In this document: positions 1 to 6,649 of the stretch, one piece after another | Layout: each line of letters opens with the position of its first letter | Numbering within the stretch: position 1 is the first letter of the stretch | Assembly (NCBI GenBank): GCA_900550965.1 | Contig: URUC01000045.1 | Coordinates: forward strand, 1-15,913 | Source of the DNA: an uncultured Collinsella sp. | GTDB lineage: Bacteria > Actinomycetota > Coriobacteriia > Coriobacteriales > Coriobacteriaceae | Reading direction: 5' to 3' | DNA: 15,913 nucleotides | The notes under the pieces: generated by a model | Seen by the model: only the letters and a program-made list of their open reading frames with translations | The model's database searches: none | Told to the model about the DNA's origin: nothing | Position numbers and translations under genes: made by a program

Positions 1-69
1 ATTGAAGACGCTCGCGAACATATCAGCTACTACGAGGAGCTCATCCAGCCGGACAAGGTCGTTGAGTAA
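1..69 (+). CDS. C-terminal end of an unidentified protein (partial, 5' end outside the window)
   Basis: The first frame is open from base 1 to a TAA at 67-69 and gives 22 residues ending in EELIQPDKVVE. Most of its codons end in C or G, like the real genes here, whereas the alternative frame starting at base 2 uses rare codons such as AGG and runs antisense through recN. The piece is hydrophilic and acidic. It stops 8 bp before the inverted repeat at 78-110, which would fit as its terminator. It converges with recN. The product cannot be identified from so short a piece. Confidence 0.6.
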   Translation: MEDAREHISYYEELIQPDKVVE

Positions 70-77
70 AACGCGTA

Positions 78-110
78 GTGGGACAAAAATTTCAGTCTAT
101 TTTGTCCCAC
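78..110. terminator. Perfect 11-bp inverted repeat between convergent genes (possible bidirectional terminator or dispersed palindrome)
   Basis: GTGGGACAAAA at 78-88 is the exact reverse complement of TTTTGTCCCAC at 100-110, with an 11-base loop. It sits between the stop of the plus-strand partial gene (69) and the stop of recN (129, minus). The A and T runs lie inside the stem and no long T tract follows on either strand, so it is not a textbook intrinsic terminator. It could be a weak bidirectional terminator, an operator, or one copy of a dispersed repeat. Confidence 0.5.
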
Positions 111-128
111 CAACACCGCTGATACAAC

Positions 129-1757
129 TTAGCCTCGAGCTTCTTCGAGCATCTGCTTTGCGTGGGCCAAGCTTGCCTCGGACTGATCGCCGCTCAGCAT
201 TCGGGCGATCTCTGCGGTACGGGCGTCTCCCGTCACCTCGTCCAGATGCGTCTGGGGAACATCGCCGGGTTCCTTGCTCACCACGTAGTGCTTATCGGCC
301 ATAACGGCGACCTGCGCCAGGTGCGTAACGACTATCACCTGATGCGTCGCGGCAAGATCGGCCAGCACACCAGCAAGAGCACGAGCCGTGGAGCCGCCGA
401 CACCGGCATCGACCTCGTCAAACACCAGCGTATCGACACCGTCCGCATTACCCAAGACCACCTTGCTCGCCAGCATAACGCGGCTGAGCTCGCCGCCCGA
501 CGCAATGCGGCGCAGGGGTCGCGGCGTCAAGCCAGCACCGCTGCGATACAAAAGCTCGTAGCTCGAAGGACCCGCCGGCGTCCACTCGGCGCGCGGAAGA
601 TCACGCGACTCCCAAACGAGCTCGGCGCCGCCCATCTCCAAGCGTGCCATCTGACGACCAACCTCGTGGCAGAAGCGCGGGGCCGCCGTATTGCGAGCGC
701 GCTTAAGCGCCTTGGCAGCGGCAAACAACTCGCGCTCGGCAGCACCAAGTGATTCACGCGCCTTTTTGATCTGCTCATCGCCATCATCGACCAGGGAAAG
801 GAGCTCTTGCGAGCGGTCGCGCATGGCAAAGACATCGTCCATGGTGGGACCCCACTGACGCAACAGGCCCTTGAGGTCGGAATACCGCTCACGCATGCGA
901 GCGAGCTCGCGCGGGTCGAAGGCGACGCCATCGCGATAGGCACGAAGCTCGTTCGCGCTATCCTCAAGGGAGATACAGGCATCCGAAAGCGCATCGGCAA
1001 TGTCGCCCAGTTTGCGATCGACGGTAGCCATACGGGAAAGCTCTGCCACGGCGCTGTTCACGACATCGAGCGCTCCCCCTTCGGCGGCAAGTGATGCATG
1101 GGCATCGTTAGCCGTGGCAACCAGTACCTCGGCATGTTCGGAGCGCGGCAGCAGTTCCTCGAGTTCCTCATACTCGCCCGGCTTGGGGTCGACCTCGCCA
1201 ATGCGCTCGAGGGCAAAGCGCGCCTCCTCGACGCGACTCCCCTGCGCGCGTGAGGCTTCCTCCACACGGCGAAGCTCCTTGGCGGCGACACGCGAAGCCT
1301 TAAAACAGGCGCGATACTTCTCGAGCGCCTCAAGCGCTGCGCGCCCAGCCCAGGCATCGACCATGGCAACGTGATGCGCCGGATCGAGGAGGCGCTGGTG
1401 CTCGTGCTGACCGCAAAGATCCATCATCACGCCGACGCGCTCCGAAAGCTCACGCACGCTGGCGATGCGGCCGTCAATTTTTACGCGGCTGCGGCCCTCG
1501 GCAGAAAGGCTACGCTGTACGGTGAACCCCTCCGTGTCGTGCGGACCGTCGAACAGGCGCGCCTCGACGCTGGCAAGCGCCTCTCCCTCGCGTACCGTCG
1601 ACGAATCCGCGCGTTCGCCCAAAATAAGCTTGAGCGCCGAGAGCAGCGCGGTCTTGCCGGCGCCGGTCTCGCCGGTCAAAACCGTTAGGCCCGCACTCGG
1701 AACCAACGTCGCCTCGCGAATGAGCGCGATATTGGAAACCTGCAGCTCATCGATCAT
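129..1757 (-). CDS. recN: DNA repair protein RecN (SMC-like ATPase)
   Basis: A 542-residue protein, near the usual RecN length of about 550-570. The N-terminus (MIDELQVSNIALI) is typical of the family. Walker A GETGAGKT is at 29-36, the ABC signature SGGELSR at 420-426, Walker B TLVFDEVD at 443-450 and the switch histidine (VVTH) at 479. The part between about 150 and 380 is charged and heptad-rich, as expected for the antiparallel coiled coil. RecN is known to act at DNA double-strand breaks, where it helps hold or bring together broken ends for RecA-dependent repair. The ATG at 1757 lies inside the end of nadK (11-bp overlap), with GGAG six bases upstream, so translation is probably coupled. 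It is the last gene of the efp-to-recN unit. No LexA-type operator of its own is evident. Confidence 0.97.
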   Translation of the reverse strand: MIDELQVSNIALIREATLVPSAGLTVLTGETGAGKTALLSALKLILGERADSSTVREGEALASVEARLFDGPHDTEGFTVQRSLSAEGRSRVKIDGRIASVRELSERVGVMMDLCGQHEHQRLLDPAHHVAMVDAWAGRAALEALEKYRACFKASRVAAKELRRVEEASRAQGSRVEEARFALERIGEVDPKPGEYEELEELLPRSEHAEVLVATANDAHASLAAEGGALDVVNSAVAELSRMATVDRKLGDIADALSDACISLEDSANELRAYRDGVAFDPRELARMRERYSDLKGLLRQWGPTMDDVFAMRDRSQELLSLVDDGDEQIKKARESLGAAERELFAAAKALKRARNTAAPRFCHEVGRQMARLEMGGAELVWESRDLPRAEWTPAGPSSYELLYRSGAGLTPRPLRRIASGGELSRVMLASKVVLGNADGVDTLVFDEVDAGVGGSTARALAGVLADLAATHQVIVVTHLAQVAVMADKHYVVSKEPGDVPQTHLDEVTGDARTAEIARMLSGDQSEASLAHAKQMLEEARG

Positions 1758-2607
1758 GACGGACTCCGTAGAATACGCGGCTCACCGAGTTATAGAAGCT
1801 CTCGGGGCCGTAATCCAGCAGTAGCACATCGCCGGGACCGCGGCGCACCGCCACGCTCTCGACCGTGCCATCGCAGGTAATAAACTGTCCGTCGATGGCA
1901 ATCGCCGGCACGCTCGGGCGATCATCGGACATAAAGATCTCGACGACATCGCTTGGCGAAGTCAAGAAAGCGCGAGCTTGAATGGTGTGCGGCGCGATGG
2001 GCACGCAAACCATGCCCGTATAGTCAGGGCTCACGATGGGGCCACCGGCACTGAGCGCGTAACCCGTAGAGCCAGTCGCCGTCGACACGACGACACCGTC
2101 ACCGCGCAGGCGATCGATATGATGGCCGGACACCGTGATGTCAAACTCAACCATATCGGACAGGGGACCGCGCGTAAGTGCCATATCGTTGAGGGCAAAC
2201 GTGCGCACGACATCCTTCGTGCCATCGTCGCGCACGGACACGATATCCGCGGCGATGGTGGCGCGGCGGCTCACGTGCAGCTCACCGGACAGAGCATCGC
2301 TCACGACCTGCAGAATGTCGCGCTCCTCGGGGCTCGCAGCAGTTAAAAAGCCCAGGTGACCATAGGAAAGACCAAGGATAGGAATCTCGCGATGGTTGAG
2401 GATGCGGGCAGCGCGCAGCAACGTACCGTCGCCGCCGAGCGTAATGACCAGATCTGAGCCATCAATATCAGGCGTGCTTTGAATCTTCGATCGCTGGTCG
2501 GCAGCCCATGCGACCTCGTAGCCCTGGCGCGAAAGCCAAAGCTCGAGCATCAGGCCGCTCTCGACCGCCTCTTGCTTGTAGTAATTGGGAACCAGAAAGA
2601 CCTTCAT
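1747..2607 (-). CDS. nadK: NAD kinase
   Basis: A 286-residue cytoplasmic ATP-NAD kinase that phosphorylates NAD to NADP. The diagnostic GGDGT is at 58-62 with the catalytic aspartate at 60. ALND at 138-141 and the long glycine-rich segment at 169-190 (GDGVVVSTATGSTGYALSAG in part) are the NAD-binding motifs of the family. IAIDGQ at 237-242 is the usual C-terminal motif. The ATG overlaps the tlyA stop as ATGA (2604-2607), and the gene ends inside the start of recN. The tlyA-nadK-recN order is, from memory, common in Actinobacteria and many Firmicutes, which supports all three calls. Nothing unusual in length or residues. Confidence 0.97.
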   Translation of the reverse strand: MKVFLVPNYYKQEAVESGLMLELWLSRQGYEVAWAADQRSKIQSTPDIDGSDLVITLGGDGTLLRAARILNHREIPILGLSYGHLGFLTAASPEERDILQVVSDALSGELHVSRRATIAADIVSVRDDGTKDVVRTFALNDMALTRGPLSDMVEFDITVSGHHIDRLRGDGVVVSTATGSTGYALSAGGPIVSPDYTGMVCVPIAPHTIQARAFLTSPSDVVEIFMSDDRPSVPAIAIDGQFITCDGTVESVAVRRGPGDVLLLDYGPESFYNSVSRVFYGVRHDR

Positions 2608-3416
2608 AGCGTTGCAGCTTTCTCGCTCAAAGCCGATACCTGGGATTGCAGCTCATCGTCGGTGCGTTCACCAGGGGCAAACCTTGTGCCGTACAGGAAA
2701 AACTCAACGTTGCCCTTAGCGCCATGGATGGGCGACACGCACACGTCAAGCGGGAACAGGCCCTTGGCGGCAAAAAGCTCAATCGCCGCCACGAGCGTAT
2801 CGCGGCGGACGGCGGGGTCGGTCACGATACCGCGCTCGCCCACCAGCGCAGCCGGCGCCTCAAACTGGGGCTTTACGAGCGTGCAGAACGAACCCGAAGG
2901 CTTCAGGCACGCCAGCACGGCGTCGATGATATTCGCGATGCCGGTAAACGAGACATCACATACAGCCAGGTCGATGGCACCGGCATAGCCAAGCTCAGGC
3001 AGCTGCGTCACGTTTGTGCGCTCATGCAGCGTCACGCGATCATCCTGACGCAACGACCAATCGAACTGGGCGCGACCCACGTCCACCGAGACAACGGTCG
3101 CAGCTCCGCGCTTGAGCAGGCAATCGGTAAAGCCGCCGGTAGAGCAGCCCACATCCAGACAGCTAAGGCCCGTCGGATTGATGCCAAACGCATCAAGCGC
3201 GCCTTCGACCTTAAGACCGCCGCGGCCAACATAGGGAATGCGCCCCTTCACGTGCAGTGGCAGACCCGGAACCACCTTAAGGCCCGGCGAAGTCAAGCGC
3301 TCGCCGCCACTCGAGACCAAGCCGGCCATAAGAGTGCGAAGGGCATCCGCGCGATCGGCGCAGATGCCCTGTGAAATCAGTTCCTCATCAAGACGCACGC
3401 GTTTCATGAATGCCAT
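2604..3416 (-). CDS. tlyA: TlyA family rRNA (cytidine-2'-O)-methyltransferase
   Basis: A 270-residue protein with an N-terminal S4 RNA-binding domain (about 5-65) joined to an FtsJ-like SAM-dependent methyltransferase. The SAM-binding motif LDVGCSTGG is at 87-95. The K-D-K-E catalytic set of 2'-O-methyltransferases appears at K69 (RGGLK), D154 (VCDVSF), K182 (VKPQFE) and E238 (NVEFF). In mycobacteria TlyA methylates 16S and 23S rRNA, and its activity is linked to capreomycin sensitivity. Some TlyA proteins have also been called hemolysins, but nothing here supports that role. I chose the ATG at 3416. A TTG at 3419 and an in-frame ATG at 3407 are possible, and none has a strong ribosome-binding site. 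The stop overlaps the nadK start. Confidence 0.94.
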   Translation of the reverse strand: MAFMKRVRLDEELISQGICADRADALRTLMAGLVSSGGERLTSPGLKVVPGLPLHVKGRIPYVGRGGLKVEGALDAFGINPTGLSCLDVGCSTGGFTDCLLKRGAATVVSVDVGRAQFDWSLRQDDRVTLHERTNVTQLPELGYAGAIDLAVCDVSFTGIANIIDAVLACLKPSGSFCTLVKPQFEAPAALVGERGIVTDPAVRRDTLVAAIELFAAKGLFPLDVCVSPIHGAKGNVEFFLYGTRFAPGERTDDELQSQVSALSEKAATL

Positions 3417-3442
3417 CAACCATTCGTATCCGGAGATGCGGC

Positions 3443-3682
3443 CTAGCTATCCTGGGATTCGTTTGCCGCATCCTCATCGTATTCCTGCTCGAGCTTGTCG
3501 GCCTCACGCGGCGTCAGCTCAAACTTATCGACCATGTCGACCGCGCGGGAGCCCAGCTCAATCGCCTCGTCAAACAGATCGAGCGAACGCTCCAAGGAGG
3601 TGTCCTTGGAGCGAACGGTAGCGATGATCTGATCCAAACGGTCCGAGATCTCGTCAAAGTTGCGGACAGAACCCTCTGGCAT
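3443..3682 (-). CDS. xseB: Exodeoxyribonuclease VII small subunit
   Basis: A 79-residue acidic, helical protein. NFDEISDRLDQIIATV at 8-23, followed by a charged segment ending in SLDLFDEAIEL at 33-43, matches the XseB two-helix hairpin. The C-terminal 20 residues are acidic and probably disordered. XseB assembles with XseA to form exonuclease VII, which degrades single-stranded DNA in both directions. XseA is the catalytic subunit and is not in this window, although the two are often adjacent. The ATG starts 2 bp after the nusB stop, with a GAGGAG ribosome-binding site formed by the last two glutamate codons of nusB. Confidence 0.9.
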   Translation of the reverse strand: MPEGSVRNFDEISDRLDQIIATVRSKDTSLERSLDLFDEAIELGSRAVDMVDKFELTPREADKLEQEYDEDAANESQDS

Positions 3683-3684
3683 GA

Positions 3685-4272
3685 CTACTCCTCGACGGAG
3701 TCGGCCTCGACGGCCTCAGCAGCGTCCGCGTCCTCGGCCAGCACGCCAGCCTCGGCCTGAGCAGCCGCAACCTTTGCGGCAGCCTCAGCAGCCTGGGCCT
3801 CCTCGCGAGCGCGATCCTCGGCCAGCAGTTCCTGGTACAGGTCCTCGCCCGGCAACTCCTCGCTGCGCGCGATCTTGCCCAGCACGCCGTTGACGAACGA
3901 CGCGGACTGGTCGGTGCCATAGGCCTTGGCAAGTTCGACGGCCTCGTTGATCACGATAGCGTCCGAGACCTCTTCGTCGGTGAGGAAGCGCATCTCGTAG
4001 ACGGCGATACGCAGCAGATTGCGGTCGGCGCCGGGCATGCGCATAAGATCCCAGTTCTTGGCGACAGCGCGCAGGGCACAGTCGATGCGATCGATATGCT
4101 CGTAGGCACCGCGGCACAGCTCCAGCGCATAGGGGTCGAGGGGGCCCTTCGAGATCAGGAAATCGCCCTCGAGGACGCGCTCGAGCGGGCTGTCCGTGGC
4201 CTCGGCCTGGAACAGCAGCTGCAGCGCCTGACTGCGGGCAAGCGTACGCCCGCGATAAACCTTAAGGCTCAA
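3685..4272 (-). CDS. nusB: Transcription antitermination factor NusB with an Ala/Glu-rich C-terminal extension
   Basis: The helical NusB core covers about 1-136, with LARSQALQLLFQ at 11-22, WDLMRMPGADRNLLRIAVYE at 74-93 and SDAIVINEAVELAKAYG at 103-119. Known role: with NusE (ribosomal S10) it binds boxA RNA and supports rRNA antitermination. At 195 residues it is clearly longer than the usual 130-150. The extra part (about 137-195) is low complexity, rich in Ala and Glu/Asp, and probably an extended or coiled helix. The start is a TTG at 4272, supported by AAGGAG six bases upstream, which overlaps the last codons of asp23. No competing ATG fits the conserved N-terminus. Confidence 0.95.
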   Translation of the reverse strand: MSLKVYRGRTLARSQALQLLFQAEATDSPLERVLEGDFLISKGPLDPYALELCRGAYEHIDRIDCALRAVAKNWDLMRMPGADRNLLRIAVYEMRFLTDEEVSDAIVINEAVELAKAYGTDQSASFVNGVLGKIARSEELPGEDLYQELLAEDRAREEAQAAEAAAKVAAAQAEAGVLAEDADAAEAVEADSVEE

Positions 4273-4275
4273 AGG

Positions 4276-4638
4276 TTACTCCTTGGGGAAAACGAGGCCG
4301 TCGATGCAAACGTCAACGCGCTCGACCTCAACGCCCACCTGGGCATCGATGGCAGCGACCACGGCAGCGCGAACGGCCTCGGCGAGTTTCTTGAACGGAT
4401 AGCCAAAGAACACCACAACGCGCACGGTGAGTGCGAGCTTGTCGCCGACGACCTCGGTCTCGACCGCCGGCTCGGAAGCCGGGGCCTTGGACGAGAGCAT
4501 CATGGAGACAAGGTTGGTGGCAAGGTCCTTGACGCCAACGGAGGCGATGCCCTCGACATCGGACACGGCGCGCGAGACGATGGCGGTCAGAACATCGGGC
4601 GAAATGCCGATGCCGTCAATCTTGATTTCCTGGGGCAT
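4276..4638 (-). CDS. Asp23/Gls24 family envelope stress response protein
   Basis: A 120-residue protein of the Asp23/Gls24 (DUF322) family. The N-terminal part (IGISPDVLTAIVSRAVSDVEG within 10-30) and the central strand-rich part ending in GYPFKKLAEAVR (79-90) match the family pattern. Members include staphylococcal Asp23, which is anchored near the membrane by AmaP, and general envelope or alkaline stress proteins. A molecular function is not established for this copy, and no transmembrane segment or AmaP-like partner is seen. The ATG at 4638 has AGGAGG just upstream. It lies between efp and nusB, an arrangement I recall from Clostridia; mycobacteria have efp and nusB directly adjacent. Confidence 0.88.
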   Translation of the reverse strand: MPQEIKIDGIGISPDVLTAIVSRAVSDVEGIASVGVKDLATNLVSMMLSSKAPASEPAVETEVVGDKLALTVRVVVFFGYPFKKLAEAVRAAVVAAIDAQVGVEVERVDVCIDGLVFPKE

Positions 4639-4662
4639 GAGTCCTCCTAGAAGAGTTGGTTG

Positions 4663-5226
4663 CTAGACGCGGGAGACGAACTTGCCGTCGCGGGTGTCAA
4701 CCTTGATGACCTCGCCCTCGTTGAGGTACATGGGGACCTGGATGACGGCGCCGGTGTCGATCGTGGCCGGCTTGGTGGAACCCTGGACGGTGTCGCCCTT
4801 AAAGCCCGGGTCGGTCTGGACGATGGTGGTCTCGATGAACATCGGCGGGGTCACGCCCATGAGCTCATCGTCGGCGAAGAGCAGCTGGCAGACGTCGTTC
4901 TCGCGCAGCCACTTGGAGTTCTCGCCCACCATGTCCTCGGGAACGGGAACCTGCTCATAGGACTCGTTGTCCATGAAGATGTAGTCGGTGCCATCGTTGT
5001 AGAGGTACTGGAACTCACGGGTGGTGAGCATGACGCTCTCGAACTTGGTGCCGGCGTTGCAGGTGTTCTCGACGACGCGGCCGCTCTTGATGTCGCGGGT
5101 CTTGTAGCGCACAAACGCGCCGCCCTTGCCCGGCTTGACATGCTGGAACTCGACAATGGTGTAGACCTTGTCCTTGATGCGGAGACCGAGGCCGTTCTTG
5201 AAGTCGGCGGTAGAAATGGTAGGCAT
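4663..5226 (-). CDS. efp: Translation elongation factor P
   Basis: A 187-residue protein of the usual EF-P length and three-domain layout: a KOW-like N-domain (about 1-64) and two OB domains. EF-P binds between the P and E sites and relieves ribosome stalling at consecutive prolines. The loop that reaches the peptidyl-transferase centre reads KPGKGGAF, with the tip lysine at K34, so it is of the lysine type and not the arginine type that EarP modifies. No modification enzyme is in the window. I chose the ATG at 5226 (MPTISTADF), which has GAAAGG upstream. An in-frame extension to 5259 would add 11 non-conserved residues. It is the first gene of the unit that runs to recN. Confidence 0.97.
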   Translation of the reverse strand: MPTISTADFKNGLGLRIKDKVYTIVEFQHVKPGKGGAFVRYKTRDIKSGRVVENTCNAGTKFESVMLTTREFQYLYNDGTDYIFMDNESYEQVPVPEDMVGENSKWLRENDVCQLLFADDELMGVTPPMFIETTIVQTDPGFKGDTVQGSTKPATIDTGAVIQVPMYLNEGEVIKVDTRDGKFVSRV

Positions 5227-5283
5227 AGCGACCTTTCTTGTTATGGGCAGAACGCACAAGCGTCCAAATTACATACGAGCGAA

Positions 5284-5289
5284 ATTATA
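5284..5289 (-). promoter_or_regulatory. Probable -10 box of the efp-asp23-nusB-xseB-tlyA-nadK-recN unit
   Basis: A perfect TATAAT reads on the minus strand about 57 bp upstream of the efp ATG, between the peptidase terminator and efp. I see no good TTGACA-like -35 element 16-18 bp upstream, so the promoter may rely on its -10 box or on an activator. The implied 5' leader is about 50 nt, with no obvious riboswitch or attenuator fold. Confidence 0.6.
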
Positions 5290-5320
5290 CACTTGCAGAC
5301 GGCGCCTGCGGCGAGCGCAT

Positions 5321-5363
5321 AAAAAGAGAACGCGGGGCGTCCGAATCGATCCGGACGCCCCGC
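5321..5363 (-). terminator. Rho-independent terminator downstream of the Xaa-Pro peptidase gene
   Basis: A perfect 12-bp GC-rich stem (GCGGGGCGTCCG at 5332-5343 pairing with 5352-5363) has an 8-base loop. On the minus strand it is followed by GTTCTC and a run of five T (5321-5325). It starts 24 bp after the peptidase stop and separates that gene from the efp promoter. Confidence 0.88.
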
Positions 5364-5386
5364 CCCAAACTATCTACCGAAGTAGA

Positions 5387-6517
5387 CTAGCAATCGATGA
5401 CGTGAAGGTCATGCGGTGTCTTGGTGAAGGGCTCGTAGCCGTTCTCGGTGACCACGCCGTAGTCCTCCAGGCGCACGCCGCCCACGCCGGGCAGGTAGAC
5501 GCCGGGCTCCATGGTAATAACCGAGCCGACCTCGATGATGTTCTTGCTACGGTTGAAGTTGGGCAGCTCGTGGATGTCGATACCGACGCCGTGGCCCAGG
5601 CCATGGTTGTAGTAATCGCCATAGCCGGCATCGCCGATGATCTTCTTGGAAAGCTTGAAAATGTCGTTGCCCTCGACGCCCGGATGGATGGCGGCGACGC
5701 ACTCCTCGTGCATACGGCGCACGAGCGCATAGAGGTCGAGCTGCTCCTGGGTAGGCTCGCCCATCACGACGGTACGCGTCATATCGGAGCGATAGTCGCA
5801 GTAGCCCGCGCCGTAATCCATGAGGACAAAGTCGCCCTTCTCGATGACACGGTCGCTCGGAACGGCATGCGGGTTGGCGGTGTTGGGGCCGCTCGCCACG
5901 ATGGAGCCGAAGGCCAGGCTATCGGCGCCGTTGGCGAACATAAAGTTCTCGAGCTCGTTGCGAACCTGCTTCTCGGTCATACCGGGCTTAATAAAGCCGA
6001 GCATATGCTGGAAGGCGGCGTCGGTGATCGACTGCGCATGGCGCATGAGCTCGATCTCCTCGGCGTCCTTGAGGGCGCGCATCTTGCGAATGTCGTCATG
6101 CATCAGCGGCAACATGCAGGCGACGGAACGGTCCTCCAGACCGCGCTGAATACCCTGGTAGAAGTTGATCTGCATATCGTCCTCGACAGCGCAGACGCGG
6201 CACTTGTTGGCCGCGATCTTGCCGGCGACCCAACCGGGGATGGTGCCCTCATCCATATCGTAGACCCAGGGGCTGCCGGCGGGCGTGTTCTCCTCAAAGC
6301 TGTTGAGGTAGCGCGAGTCGGTGTGGAACAGGCACTGGTCGGCCGTAATAAACGCAGCGTGCGGGAACTCGAAGGTGTAGTCGAAAACGCCCTTCACGCC
6401 CGTAAGCCAACGAAGGTTGGCCTCGTCGCGCACCACGATAGCGTCGTAGCCACGCTCGGCCATAAGGGCACGGACACGCTCGATACGACCGGCAGGACCG
6501 GCAGCAAACTCAGACAT
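5387..6517 (-). CDS. M24 family Xaa-Pro peptidase (aminopeptidase P / prolidase type)
   Basis: A 376-residue cytoplasmic metallopeptidase with a creatinase-like N-terminal domain (about 10-145) and a pita-bread catalytic domain (about 152-372). All five dinuclear metal ligands are present: D234 (MDYGAGY), D245 (SDMTRT), H309 (GLGHGVG), E337 (MEPGVY) and E351 (VRLEDY). It should cleave Xaa-Pro bonds in peptides. Whether it is an aminopeptidase (PepP) or a dipeptidase (PepQ) cannot be told from the sequence. The ATG at 6517 has GAAAGGAA about seven bases upstream. It lies between the aroB-like gene and efp, as pepQ does in mycobacteria, but is separated from aroB by 132 bp and ends at its own terminator. 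Confidence 0.95.
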   Translation of the reverse strand: MSEFAAGPAGRIERVRALMAERGYDAIVVRDEANLRWLTGVKGVFDYTFEFPHAAFITADQCLFHTDSRYLNSFEENTPAGSPWVYDMDEGTIPGWVAGKIAANKCRVCAVEDDMQINFYQGIQRGLEDRSVACMLPLMHDDIRKMRALKDAEEIELMRHAQSITDAAFQHMLGFIKPGMTEKQVRNELENFMFANGADSLAFGSIVASGPNTANPHAVPSDRVIEKGDFVLMDYGAGYCDYRSDMTRTVVMGEPTQEQLDLYALVRRMHEECVAAIHPGVEGNDIFKLSKKIIGDAGYGDYYNHGLGHGVGIDIHELPNFNRSKNIIEVGSVITMEPGVYLPGVGGVRLEDYGVVTENGYEPFTKTPHDLHVIDC

Positions 6518-6575
6518 GCAGATTCCTTTCTTGTTGTCTCTATATAGACGGGACGGGTCTCAACCGAACGACGGA

Positions 6576-6587
6576 ATCGCATGCGAT
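6576..6587. promoter_or_regulatory. 12-bp perfect palindrome in the leader of the peptidase gene
   Basis: ATCGCATGCGAT is its own reverse complement. It is flanked by two direct CAACCGA copies at 6561-6567 and 6591-6597. With its flanks it can form a hairpin with one bulged base. It could be a regulator binding site or an mRNA structure; no regulator is identified. Confidence 0.3.
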
Positions 6588-6617
6588 CCGCAACCGATTG
6601 AAAACCCGCCCCTCAAC

Positions 6618-6643
6618 ATGATACGAAAGACGATGGATGTCAA
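6618..6643 (-). promoter_or_regulatory. Possible promoter for the Xaa-Pro peptidase gene
   Basis: A perfect TTGACA reads on the minus strand at 6638-6643, seven bases after the aroB-like stop codon. The best -10 candidate, TATCAT at 6618-6623, has a spacer of only 14 bp, and the positions at 16-18 bp match poorly, so the -10 is uncertain. Confidence 0.35.
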
Positions 6644-6649
6644 TAAATC

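Noticed and set aside
5168..6547. Open frame of 459 codons on the plus strand across efp, the terminator and the peptidase gene
   Set aside because: It runs through two real genes and a terminator and its composition is that of a shadow frame; the same applies to a 456-codon plus-strand frame at 8473-9843.
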